Assembly (NCBI GenBank): GCA_027031185.1
Contig: JALVEF010000344.1
Span: 1-9,368, forward strand
Reading direction: 5' to 3'
Length of the DNA: 9,368 nucleotides
From: Saprospiraceae bacterium
GTDB taxonomy: Bacteria > Bacteroidota > Bacteroidia > Chitinophagales > Saprospiraceae
Translations under genes and position numbers: made by a program
Shown here: piece after piece, positions 1 through 6,044 of the stretch
How positions within the stretch are numbered: the stretch's first letter is position 1
How the letters are laid out: each line of letters starts with the position of its first letter
Notes under the pieces: model-generated
Database searches by the model: none
Told to the model about the DNA's origin: nothing
The model's input: only the letters and a program-made list of their open reading frames with translations

Positions 1-33
1 CCGGGTTGGAACGATTAGAACACCAAACATTGG

Positions 34-175
34 GCTGAGTTCATCGAAGCACCGGCCTGTCTCCGTGCATCACCACACCCCGCTGCCGCGAGCCTGTCGA
101 AGCTATGCGGTGTGGTCAGTGCGGTCGGTGAGCGCTGCCCTGAGCCTGTCGAAGGGCGCAGTCGAACCGTCGAAG
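34..175. repeat. Cluster of GAGCCTGTCGAAG-type short repeats in a gene-free stretch
   Basis: The first 253 bases hold no convincing gene. They contain short dispersed-repeat copies: GAGCCTGTCGAAG at 90-102, CCCTGAGCCTGTCGAAGGG at 138-156, a degenerate form GCTGAGTTCATCGAAGC at 34-50, and a stub CCGTCGAAG at 167-175. Sequence near the first full copy (ACCACACCCCGC, about 72-83) and after it (GCGGTGTGGT, 107-116) is nearly complementary, so a hairpin enclosing the repeat is possible. Motifs of this kind (CTTCGACAGGCTCAGG on the other strand) are dispersed intergenic repeats in many bacterial genomes. No coding role is inferred. Short open frames crossing here look like translated repeat. Confidence 0.6.
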
Positions 176-253
176 TGCAAGCACCGCCGAAACTTTCAAA
201 CGAGCACTGCCAATTGCACCCAGTTTGCCAAACCACTGCTGGCTATTCCAAAC

Positions 254-364
254 GTAACTGTTTGGGTGCTCCTGTTTTTAGGGATAAACAAAATTGGCAT
301 TTTTGTCCCTGTTGAAGCAAAAATGGCTTTTTAGCGCAAAAACAGCGTGCACCTAAACAGTTAC
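254..364. repeat. Intergenic palindromic element, copy A (111 bp)
   Basis: The left arm starts GTAACTGTTTGGGTGCTCC and runs into a T5 tract. The right arm starts with A5 and ends GCACCTAAACAGTTAC, so the two ends are imperfect inverted repeats of about 26 bp. The central part (about 280-337) closely matches that of copy B, including a TAGGGATAAA block and a CCTGTTGAAGCAAAAA block. It lies upstream of the LVIVD lipoprotein gene, with 90 bases between the right end and the ATG. It contains no ORF. This is one of the two long forms of a five-copy family in this window. Confidence 0.8.
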
Positions 365-454
365 CAAAAAAACAACTATCCCGAAAACATACCCAACCTT
401 TTGGCTGGTCGCACCTGTCAAACGCAATAGAATACCATCACAAAAACTTTAGCG

Positions 455-1699
455 ATGAAGTACGCAAACCTACTTTACCTATTCATTTTGGGCTTTTTAG
501 TGCTTCCGTCAGGCTGCACCAAAGACTCCTGCACGAGGACCGTTACACACAAGAAGCTTTTCCCGATTTACAAAACCCTGGCAGAAATGCATGCGCCTGT
601 AACCGTAGGCGCCTCTCGCGACCTGAATGAACCCGGTAAGATTTTCGTTTCAGGAAACTACATCCTGATCAACGAATTGAGAAAAGGCGTTCATATCATT
701 GACAATTCAAACCCCTCAAACCCCGTAAACGTGGCCTTCTTGGACGTGCCCGGCAATATGGACATTGCAGTGAAAGGAAACCTCCTTTTCTTGGACAGCT
801 ACTTCGACATCGTCACTTTCGACATCTCCAATCCGGCGTCACCGGTCTTTATCGGACGCAGTAAAGACGCTTTCCCGTCATCCAAATTCAGATTTGACGA
901 ATCACTTAACGCATTTATCGTCGGTTACGATGAAAAAATAGTAACCGAAACCCTAGACTGCATCCAGTTGGATGAGTTGGCACAGAGATTCACCACCGAT
1001 GCCTCCGCCCCGACCGGCATAGACGCACCTGCCCCGGAGGCCAACATAGCCGGATCTATGGCAAGCATGCGTGTAGTGAACGATTACCTGTATCTGATAA
1101 CCGGAAATAAAATTTGGATCTATTCAATTGCTGACATTCCGGAAAAATTAAACGACGTAAGCAATAGTACCGGACGGATAGAGACTTTATTCTCATATGG
1201 CGACAAGTTGTTCGTCGGGGCCAGCAACGGTATGTATATTTACGACAGTGCCGACCCGACCAATCCGACCCTACTGTCGCGCTTTATGCACTATGAATCT
1301 TGCGATCCCGTATTCGTCAAAGATGACATTGCCTACGTAACACTGCGCAACGGCACCCCCTGCAGGGGATACACCAATCAGCTGGATGTCGTTGACGTAT
1401 CCAATCTAACAAATCCCATACTCATCAAAACTTATCCGATGTACAATCCGCACGGTCTCTCCGTGGACGACGAAAATCTCTACCTCTGCGAAGGCGCGAA
1501 AGGGCTTAAAGTGTTCGGCACCAACGACCTGCTCCATATCTCCGACAATCTAAACAAACACATCCCGGACATCGAAGCCTACGACGTCATTCACGTGCCG
1601 GAACGCAGTCTGTTGATTGTAATCGGAAAGGACGGCTTGTACCAGTTCAGTTTGAATAACAACTTTGAACTACTCAGCAAAATCAGCTCTTCAAATTAA
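455..1699 (+). CDS. LVIVD-repeat beta-propeller lipoprotein
   Basis: A 414-residue predicted lipoprotein. Residues 1-20 are a hydrophobic signal sequence ending LPSGC, with Cys21 as the likely lipidated residue. Proline at -3 is not ideal, but the motif fits the relaxed lipoboxes of Bacteroidota. The rest is a series of about seven degenerate blades with the pattern 'G-N-Y/L-hydrophobic stretch ... V-x-I/V-x-D-x-S-N-P-x-x-P'. They lie near residues 67-96, 108-134, 209-235, 249-277, 290-327, 339-358 and 383-409. This pattern (for example FDISNPASP and VVDVSNLTNP) is typical of LVIVD-repeat proteins, a beta-propeller family common in this phylum. A low-complexity Ala/Pro linker near 184-199 interrupts the repeats between blades two and three. 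The molecular function of these proteins is largely unknown; a surface or periplasmic binding role is inferred. The ATG at 455 places the signal peptide correctly. The gene appears monocistronic and is flanked by palindromic elements on both sides. Confidence 0.85.
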   Translation: MKYANLLYLFILGFLVLPSGCTKDSCTRTVTHKKLFPIYKTLAEMHAPVTVGASRDLNEPGKIFVSGNYILINELRKGVHIIDNSNPSNPVNVAFLDVPGNMDIAVKGNLLFLDSYFDIVTFDISNPASPVFIGRSKDAFPSSKFRFDESLNAFIVGYDEKIVTETLDCIQLDELAQRFTTDASAPTGIDAPAPEANIAGSMASMRVVNDYLYLITGNKIWIYSIADIPEKLNDVSNSTGRIETLFSYGDKLFVGASNGMYIYDSADPTNPTLLSRFMHYESCDPVFVKDDIAYVTLRNGTPCRGYTNQLDVVDVSNLTNPILIKTYPMYNPHGLSVDDENLYLCEGAKGLKVFGTNDLLHISDNLNKHIPDIEAYDVIHVPERSLLIVIGKDGLYQFSLNNNFELLSKISSSN

Positions 1700-1701
1700 T
1701 A

Positions 1702-1808
1702 GTAACTGTTTGGGTGCTCATGTTTTTAGGGATAAAATAGGCATTTTTGTTCCTGTTGAAGCAAAAAGGCCATTTTAGTACAAAAACAACGGGGGCCTAA
1801 ATAACTAT
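1702..1808. repeat. Intergenic palindromic element, copy B (about 107 bp)
   Basis: It begins two bases after the stop codon of the LVIVD gene with GTAACTGTTTGGGTGCTC. Its interior is nearly the same as copy A (TAGGGATAAA, then GGCATTTTTGTTCCTGTTG), with a small deletion beside the GATAAA block. The right arm has decayed (GGGGGCCTAAATAACTATAA), so the terminal pairing is weaker than in copy A. It fills nearly all of the 126-base gap before the barrel gene, leaving 17 bases before that ATG. Confidence 0.75.
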
Positions 1809-1825
1809 AACCAAACACCTGAATA

Positions 1826-2572
1826 ATGTGGAATCTGAAGCCCTTTTCGCTCTTGATTTGTCTCATCCTTTCGGGTTTGATCCAGGCTCAATCCGGAATT
1901 ACCCACTCAACGGACAAAGTATTCACCACCGAAGGCAGTGTCTTTATTGGGCAAATCATCGAATACAAACAAGGAAAATACTTGCGCCTACAGTTAAAAT
2001 CCGGAGACACTATCCTGCTAGAAGAAGCGAGCATCAAGAAGATTACTCAAAAATTTCGTCCTCCATACCAATTCAAAGAGCGGGGTTTTTACTACCATTT
2101 CCGGATAAGTGCCCTGCCCGGCAGACAGAGGAGATTCAATTACCTAATTCACGGCTACAGCATCGCCGGCGAATTTGGCTATCAAAAAAACCTGTTTTTG
2201 GGGACCGGCATTGGAATAAGCGCAGATCAATACTGCGATAATGCCACGGGGCTGACATTTCTACCTCTATTTTTAAATGTCAGAAGCTATTTCCTGGCCC
2301 AAAACAGAACCCCATACATCAGAGTCAATGCCGGCTACGGGTTTACACTAAAAAAAAATGATGAATGGTTCGACAAAGCCAAAGGCGGCCTTATGCTCGA
2401 AACGGCTACCGGCATCCGGTTTGGAAGCCGGCGAGGCGCTTTCACATTGGACTTCGGAATCAAAATGCAAAACGCTACCTTGCTAACTCAAAACCGCCAT
2501 TGGGAGTCCTGGAACGAAATCCGCCATTTGAAATATTGGCGAACGAGCATCAATATTGGCTGGCTGTTCTAA
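1826..2572 (+). CDS. Secreted outer-membrane beta-barrel-type protein
   Basis: A 248-residue protein that I can class but not name. Residues 1 to about 21 form a signal peptide (hydrophobic core LLICLILSGLI, probable cleavage after QA). Residues 31-75 form a small beta-rich module with the pattern 'GSVFIGQIIEY..GKYLRLQLKSGDTILLEEASIKKI', a common N-terminal domain in secreted Bacteroidota proteins. From about 86 onward there are alternating amphipathic strands rich in Gly, Tyr and Phe (for example IAGEFGYQKNLFLGTGIGI and PYIRVNAGYGF). The chain ends with an aromatic residue (INIGWLF), as outer-membrane barrels often do. The size suggests a barrel of about eight strands. It lies just upstream of the ECF sigma gene but is separated from it by copy C, so it is probably a separate transcript. 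It might be a regulon member of that sigma factor; this is only inferred from position. Confidence 0.7.
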   Translation: MWNLKPFSLLICLILSGLIQAQSGITHSTDKVFTTEGSVFIGQIIEYKQGKYLRLQLKSGDTILLEEASIKKITQKFRPPYQFKERGFYYHFRISALPGRQRRFNYLIHGYSIAGEFGYQKNLFLGTGIGISADQYCDNATGLTFLPLFLNVRSYFLAQNRTPYIRVNAGYGFTLKKNDEWFDKAKGGLMLETATGIRFGSRRGAFTLDFGIKMQNATLLTQNRHWESWNEIRHLKYWRTSINIGWLF

Positions 2573-2603
2573 TGCCGGGCCCATACATATTCAGTGCTTA
2601 TCC

Positions 2604-2681
2604 GTAACTGTTTGGGGACTCCCGCTTTAAGGCGCAAAAAGGCCATTTCAGAACAAAAACAGCGGGCACCCAAACAGTTAC
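2604..2681. repeat. Intergenic palindromic element, copy C (78 bp, short form)
   Basis: The ends are near-perfect inverted repeats: GTAACTGTTTGGGGACTCCC on the left and GGGCACCCAAACAGTTAC on the right. The interior retains the GCAAAAAGGCCATTT block seen in copy B but lacks the GGGATAAA segment, so it looks like an internally deleted version. It lies between the barrel gene and the sigma gene, 79 bases before the TTG at 2761. The open frame of the sigma factor continues in phase back through the element, but I do not think the element itself is coding. Confidence 0.8.
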
Positions 2682-2760
2682 GTTTATCCTCAATAATAAA
2701 TCAGATAAAACCACGGAAAACAAAAGAGCATATACCGAAAAGGAAATCATCCGGGGTTGC

Positions 2761-3267
2761 TTGCGCAACGACAGATTTTATCAGGAATTGCTCTACAAGC
2801 GATATGCTCCGCCTCTGCTCCGGATCTGCTTACGAAAACTGAAAGACAGAGACGCAGCTATGACCGTCGTCAACAACGGATTCCTGAAAGTCTATAAAAA
2901 ATTGGACACCTACGCCTTTTCCGGATCCCTCGAAGCATGGATACATCGCATTGTGTACCGCAGCATTGCCGACCACTATCGAAATACTGCAAACCGACAT
3001 AGCCACACAACGCTGTACAACGATTTTGACAGATTGGCCGAAGAAAATTTGCTGGACCAGTTGTATTTCCAAGACCTTCTGAACCTTGCCCGGCGATTGC
3101 CGCCGGCTACTTACAAAGTTTTTTCCTTACACCTGCTGGACGGATTCAAACACAATGAAATCGCCGAAATACTTAATATTTCCGTCAACACATCAAAATG
3201 GCATTTAGCTCAAGCAAAAAAAACATTGAGACAAATTCTCAAAACCAACTCACACGGACATGAGTAA
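2761..3267 (+). CDS. ECF-type RNA polymerase sigma factor (start uncertain, probably upstream)
   Basis: A sigma-70 family protein of the two-domain ECF class, 168 residues if translation starts at TTG 2761. Residues about 10-75 are region 2 (LYKRYAPPLLRICLRKLKDRD onward, with EAWIHRIVYRSIADHYR). Residues about 103-160 are region 4, with a helix-turn-helix in HNEIAEILNISVNTSKWHLAQ. It would direct RNA polymerase to a small set of promoters. The frame is open upstream of 2761, and those codons read AYTEKEIIRGC directly before LRNDRFYQ. That is the usual N-terminal helix of Bacteroidota ECF factors, so the true start probably lies near 2686-2720. No ATG occurs in any frame from 2574 to 2858. In-frame ATC at 2686 is one non-standard candidate. 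The stop overlaps the next gene by eight bases, which suggests translational coupling to a partner that may control it. Confidence 0.85.
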   Translation: MRNDRFYQELLYKRYAPPLLRICLRKLKDRDAAMTVVNNGFLKVYKKLDTYAFSGSLEAWIHRIVYRSIADHYRNTANRHSHTTLYNDFDRLAEENLLDQLYFQDLLNLARRLPPATYKVFSLHLLDGFKHNEIAEILNISVNTSKWHLAQAKKTLRQILKTNSHGHE

Positions 3268-4462
3268 TGAAAATTTTGACATGAATCAATTCTTTGACGA
3301 TAGCTGGGAACACATGCATCAGCTTCTGGATACATATTTGCCCCAAAAGAAAAAAAGAAAACGCCGTTTTGCTTTTTGGCTGCTCACCGGCATAGGCACC
3401 ATCCTGCTGACAGCTGTGATTTGGTTCATGCAGGTCTCAACGCCTTACCCGCCACCACCCGCCAAAGACAAAAGTGAATTAATAAAAAATGAAAAAAAGT
3501 CGGGAAGTCAACTGCTTCCATCAGACACCGGTATCCAATACAAATCGGACCATCGAGCATGGCAACAACCATCCCGCACAATAAAATCTCTAAAACCAAA
3601 CAGCCCGGACAACCAATTACCGCATACTCACCGCCGGCTCTTTGGCACCCGGCAGGGCATCGCGATCAGCACATACCCGAAAATAACAACAACCGGCACA
3701 TCCCTTTTGCCGCAGCATCCTGCCCAAAAACCCGCCATTACCAAAGCAAGAACGGCAGAGAAAATCGAAAACCCGACGCTTGCCGGGTCAGACTCCCGTG
3801 GCACAGCAAACATTCCGGATAGTATATCGGCACCAAAGCCAAAGCCTTTAACCGAACCACCGGCATCTATCAAGTCAAATATCAAAATCAAAAAGCAGGG
3901 CCGTTATGTCAATTTATATGCCGGTCACTCGATCTCATCACTGGGATATTTTGCTACAAGCACCGGCATTTATTTGGGGTGGCGTCTCTCGCGGCGATGG
4001 GCCATTGAGACAGGAGTAGGCTACAAACACCTTGTCGCCCGCAAAGTATTGATTGATACGATATCCGGTAAAATCAAATTCCCCGGATGGCAGATCAAAC
4101 AAAGCCACAATCCTCAGCTAAACAATATCGGACAGTCTTTTTTATCCGGGCAATTCCGTCTGAATTTGCTTGAAATACCCTTGCACCTGCGCTACCGGAT
4201 GTCAGCAAATTGGTCCTGCCGGGCCGAAGTCATTAGCGCTTATGTACTCGGGAACAGCACGTACTTGACACAAGCCGGCCACCGATTTGACGCATCCATC
4301 TCCAATCCAGACTACCAAACTACCCCGAAGCCCTTCTTTTTGGGGGCCGGGGCCAGCCTCGTCCACGACCTGCACCGCTTCCGTATTTCAGTAGGATACA
4401 ATTATTGGCCCCATTTTGGACCCGACCACCAAATCACCTTGTCACTCATATACAGGCCATAG
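3260..4462 (+). CDS. Inner-membrane-anchored protein with periplasmic linker and C-terminal beta-barrel domain; candidate anti-sigma partner
   Basis: A 400-residue protein, not recognised as a named gene. Its layout is clear. Residues 1-29 are an acidic cytosolic head with an amphipathic segment (DDSWEHMHQLLDTYL). Residues 30-36 are all basic (KKKRKRR), followed by one transmembrane helix at about 37-57, so by the positive-inside rule the N terminus is cytosolic and the rest periplasmic. Residues about 60-213 are a disordered linker rich in Pro, Lys, Thr and Ser, with a PPPP run and APKPKPLTEPP. Residues 214-400 have repeated amphipathic strands with Gly and aromatics (RYVNLYAGHSISSLGYF, WAIETGVGYKHL, FRISVGYNYWPHFG), resembling PorT/OMP_b-brl-type domains. 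The start overlaps the ECF sigma stop by eight bases. By analogy with sigma/anti-sigma pairs, the cytosolic head may hold the sigma factor. No classical anti-sigma motif is evident, so this is inference. Confidence 0.7.
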   Translation: MSNENFDMNQFFDDSWEHMHQLLDTYLPQKKKRKRRFAFWLLTGIGTILLTAVIWFMQVSTPYPPPPAKDKSELIKNEKKSGSQLLPSDTGIQYKSDHRAWQQPSRTIKSLKPNSPDNQLPHTHRRLFGTRQGIAISTYPKITTTGTSLLPQHPAQKPAITKARTAEKIENPTLAGSDSRGTANIPDSISAPKPKPLTEPPASIKSNIKIKKQGRYVNLYAGHSISSLGYFATSTGIYLGWRLSRRWAIETGVGYKHLVARKVLIDTISGKIKFPGWQIKQSHNPQLNNIGQSFLSGQFRLNLLEIPLHLRYRMSANWSCRAEVISAYVLGNSTYLTQAGHRFDASISNPDYQTTPKPFFLGAGASLVHDLHRFRISVGYNYWPHFGPDHQITLSLIYRP

Positions 4463-4583
4463 GCCTGCCTATGGGTGCACCACGCCCTCCAATAAAAATC
4501 CCGCCCGTTCCCCCAAAATTCCCCAATTTTGTGCCGGCGGCCCCGCCCGCGGGCGCCCACCACCACAATCCGCTACACAAAAC
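4463..4583. other. Intergenic stretch with several small hairpins
   Basis: There is no gene here. A 7-bp stem, CCATAGG-CCTG-CCTATGG (4457-4474), overlaps the stop codon of the barrel gene but has no following T tract. Further on are CAAAATT-CCCC-AATTTTG (4514-4531) and the palindrome GCCCGCGGGC (4545-4554) inside a very GC-rich block. Any of these could slow or end transcription of the sigma operon, but none is a textbook intrinsic terminator. I see no promoter. Confidence 0.45.
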
Positions 4584-4672
4584 GTAACTAGTTAGGTACT
4601 ACTGTTTTTTGCACATAGCTGTTTAGGTGCTCCTGTTTTTAGCACAAAAACAGCGGGTACCTATACAGTTAC
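4584..4672. repeat. Intergenic palindromic element, copy D (89 bp, doubled left arm)
   Basis: Two left-type arms stand in tandem: GTAACTAGTTAGGTACTACTG from 4584 and GCTGTTTAGGTGCTCCTG from 4618, each followed by a T tract. They are followed by one right arm, CAGCGGGTACCTATACAGTTAC, ending at 4672. The inner pair (4618-4672, 55 bp) is the most compact form of the family, with only a TTTTTAGCACAAAAA loop between arms. The element ends 15 bases before the pdxA ATG, so it must be part of the pdxA leader or abut its promoter. Confidence 0.8.
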
Positions 4673-4687
4673 CTCAAAACGACGACA

Positions 4688-5776
4688 ATGCAACAACCCG
4701 TAAAAATAGGCATATCCATCGGCGACATCAACGGCATCGGACCCGAAGTCATCATCAAGACTTTCCTCAATCCGCGCCTATTTCGCCACTGCACCCCCGT
4801 TATTTACGCAGCACCCAAAGTGCTGGCCGCCCACAAAGCCGTCATCACCGACCAACACATCAAAATCGCCAACATTTCCGACGAATCCAAAGCCGTCCCC
4901 GGACGAATCAATATCATCCGGGCCTTCGAAGACAATATCAAAGTGAACTTCGGCAAAGTTTCCGAACGATCCGGACGCGCCGCCAGCCAGTCGCTCCACA
5001 AAGCCGTCCATGCCCTCAAAGCCGGCAAAATTGACGCCCTCGTCACCGCCCCAATCCACAAAGAAGCCATGAAAAAGGCCGGATTCCAATACCCCGGACA
5101 TACCGAATACCTCCAGGCAGAACTCGACGGCCACAGCCTTATGCTCATGGTTTCCGACAACATCAGAATCGCACTCGCCACCGCCCACGTCCCCGTCAAA
5201 GAAATCTCACCCCTCATCACCCGCGAACGCATCCTCGAAAAAATATTCATCCTGGAAAAAACACTGCAACAAGACTTCGGCATCGAAAAACCGCTGATCG
5301 CCGTCCTCGGCCTCAACCCTCACGCCGGCGAAGCCGGTGTACTCGGTATCGAAGAAAAAAAGGTCATCCGCCCCGCCGTCGAAGCCGCCAAGAAAAAAGG
5401 CGTATTCGTCAACGGACCATTCCCCGCCGACGGTTTCTTCGGAGCCGGCGAATTTCGCAAGTACGACGCCATCCTGGCCATGTACCACGATCAGGGCCTC
5501 ATCCCATTCAAACTCCTTTCCTTCGGCGAAGGCGTCAACTTCACCGGCGGACTCAATGCCATACGCACATCCCCGGACCACGGCACCGCCTTTGACATCG
5601 CCGGCCAAAACAAAGCCAATCCCGCCTCCTTCCGCCATGCCGTCTTTACCGCCATTGACATCGTGCGCACCCGCCGCGCCTTTCTTGATGCACACGCCAA
5701 TCCCCTCCCCCGACGAACCGGCAAAATGAAAGAATTTGCCAGCGACGACGACGTACCCACCAACGCCTCCACGTAG
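4688..5776 (+). CDS. pdxA: 4-hydroxythreonine-4-phosphate dehydrogenase (PdxA)
   Basis: A cytosolic enzyme of the DXP-dependent pyridoxal 5'-phosphate route. It oxidises 4-phosphooxy-L-threonine with NAD(P)+; the product decarboxylates to 3-amino-2-oxopropyl phosphate, the substrate of PdxJ. The 362 residues carry the family motifs in order: N-terminal GISIGDINGIGPEV, VTAPIHKEAMK, GHTEYL (137-142), AHVPVKEIS, GLNPHAGEAG, GPFPADGFF, MYHDQGLIPFK and RTSPDHGTAFDIAG. The three metal-binding histidines of the family are present at 167, 212 and 267, each one position later than the E. coli residues 166, 211 and 266. His138 falls at the substrate-binding position. The protein is somewhat longer than the E. 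coli enzyme (about 329), partly from a Lys/Arg and Asp-rich C-terminal tail. The ATG at 4688 directly precedes the conserved GISIGD strand. Codons are strongly C-ending, unlike the genes upstream. It appears monocistronic and ends inside a strong terminator. Confidence 0.96.
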   Translation: MQQPVKIGISIGDINGIGPEVIIKTFLNPRLFRHCTPVIYAAPKVLAAHKAVITDQHIKIANISDESKAVPGRINIIRAFEDNIKVNFGKVSERSGRAASQSLHKAVHALKAGKIDALVTAPIHKEAMKKAGFQYPGHTEYLQAELDGHSLMLMVSDNIRIALATAHVPVKEISPLITRERILEKIFILEKTLQQDFGIEKPLIAVLGLNPHAGEAGVLGIEEKKVIRPAVEAAKKKGVFVNGPFPADGFFGAGEFRKYDAILAMYHDQGLIPFKLLSFGEGVNFTGGLNAIRTSPDHGTAFDIAGQNKANPASFRHAVFTAIDIVRTRRAFLDAHANPLPRRTGKMKEFASDDDVPTNAST

Positions 5777-5814
5777 CGCGGATGCCCATCCGCCCTACGT
5801 GGAGGATTTTTTTT
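5766..5814 (+). terminator. Intrinsic terminator of pdxA, overlapping its stop codon
   Basis: An 11-bp stem, CCTCCACGTAG (5766-5776) with CTACGTGGAGG (5795-5805), encloses an inner 7-bp stem GCGGATG (5778-5784) with CATCCGC (5787-5793). A single C-C mismatch separates the stems and the loop is two bases. The hairpin is followed by A and eight T residues (5807-5814). The pdxA stop codon TAG (5774-5776) is part of the stem. This is a classic Rho-independent terminator for the + strand. The inner GCGGATGCCCATCCGC core resembles repeats that recur in other bacterial genomes. Confidence 0.92.
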
Positions 5815-5841
5815 CGCCCCGGAGCGGCTTGCAACAAAACT

Positions 5842-5957
5842 GTAACCGGTTAGGCCCTCTTTTTTGCACAAAAACAAGGGGGCTCAAACAGTTTCAAGGC
5901 AAAAACAGGGAAAAAAGAGCATTTTAACACAAAAACAGCGGATACCTAAACAGTTAC
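5842..5957. repeat. Intergenic palindromic element, copy E (116 bp, doubled right arm)
   Basis: The left part (5842-5895) is a compact copy: GTAACCGGTTAGGCCCTC, a TTTTTTGCACAAAAA loop, and GGGGGCTCAAACAGTTTC. It is followed by a spacer with CAGGGAAAAAAGAGCATTTTAA and a second right arm, CAGCGGATACCTAAACAGTTAC, ending at 5957. This mirrors copy D, where the left arm is doubled instead. It lies between the pdxA terminator and the rpmH promoter, with its right end 13 bases before the -33 element. Confidence 0.75.
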
Positions 5958-5970
5958 TTTTCCCAAATAC

Positions 5971-6001
5971 TTGAATACATCCCCGTTTTCCTTTACCTTT
6001 G
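5971..6001 (+). promoter_or_regulatory. Bacteroidota-type promoter for rpmH-rnpA
   Basis: A -7 box TACCTTTG (5994-6001) matches the Bacteroidota consensus TAnnTTTG at all fixed positions. TTG at 5971-5973 stands 20 bases upstream as the -33 element. Transcription would start around 6008, leaving a leader of about 37 bases before the rpmH ATG at 6045. No other leader in the window has such a good match. Confidence 0.7.
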
Positions 6002-6044
6002 CGCTCCCTTCGCCGTTACCATCGGCGCACAAACTATTGACGTC

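Noticed and set aside
65..334. Short plus-strand open frames at the left end
   Set aside because: They consist of GAGCCTGTCGAAG repeats and part of copy A. There is no domain, signal sequence or credible start context.
2679..2686. Possible -7 box TACGTTTA at the right end of copy C for the sigma gene
   Set aside because: The last consensus position is A rather than G and no TTG/TTTG stands at the right distance upstream, so the support is too weak to list.
2594..2842. Alternative-frame ORF starting at GTG across copy C and the sigma gene start
   Set aside because: It runs through the repeat and then out of phase with the sigma factor. The protein resembles nothing and is mostly Lys/Arg/Ser.
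4804..5695. Several minus-strand open frames opposite pdxA
   Set aside because: All lie within pdxA, whose motifs are complete. Their composition is that expected of the complement of a C-ending gene.
254..5957. Palindromic elements as classical Rho-independent terminators
   Set aside because: The T tracts lie inside the palindrome next to the loop, not after the right arm, so the full element does not have terminator layout. Termination remains possible but is not shown.
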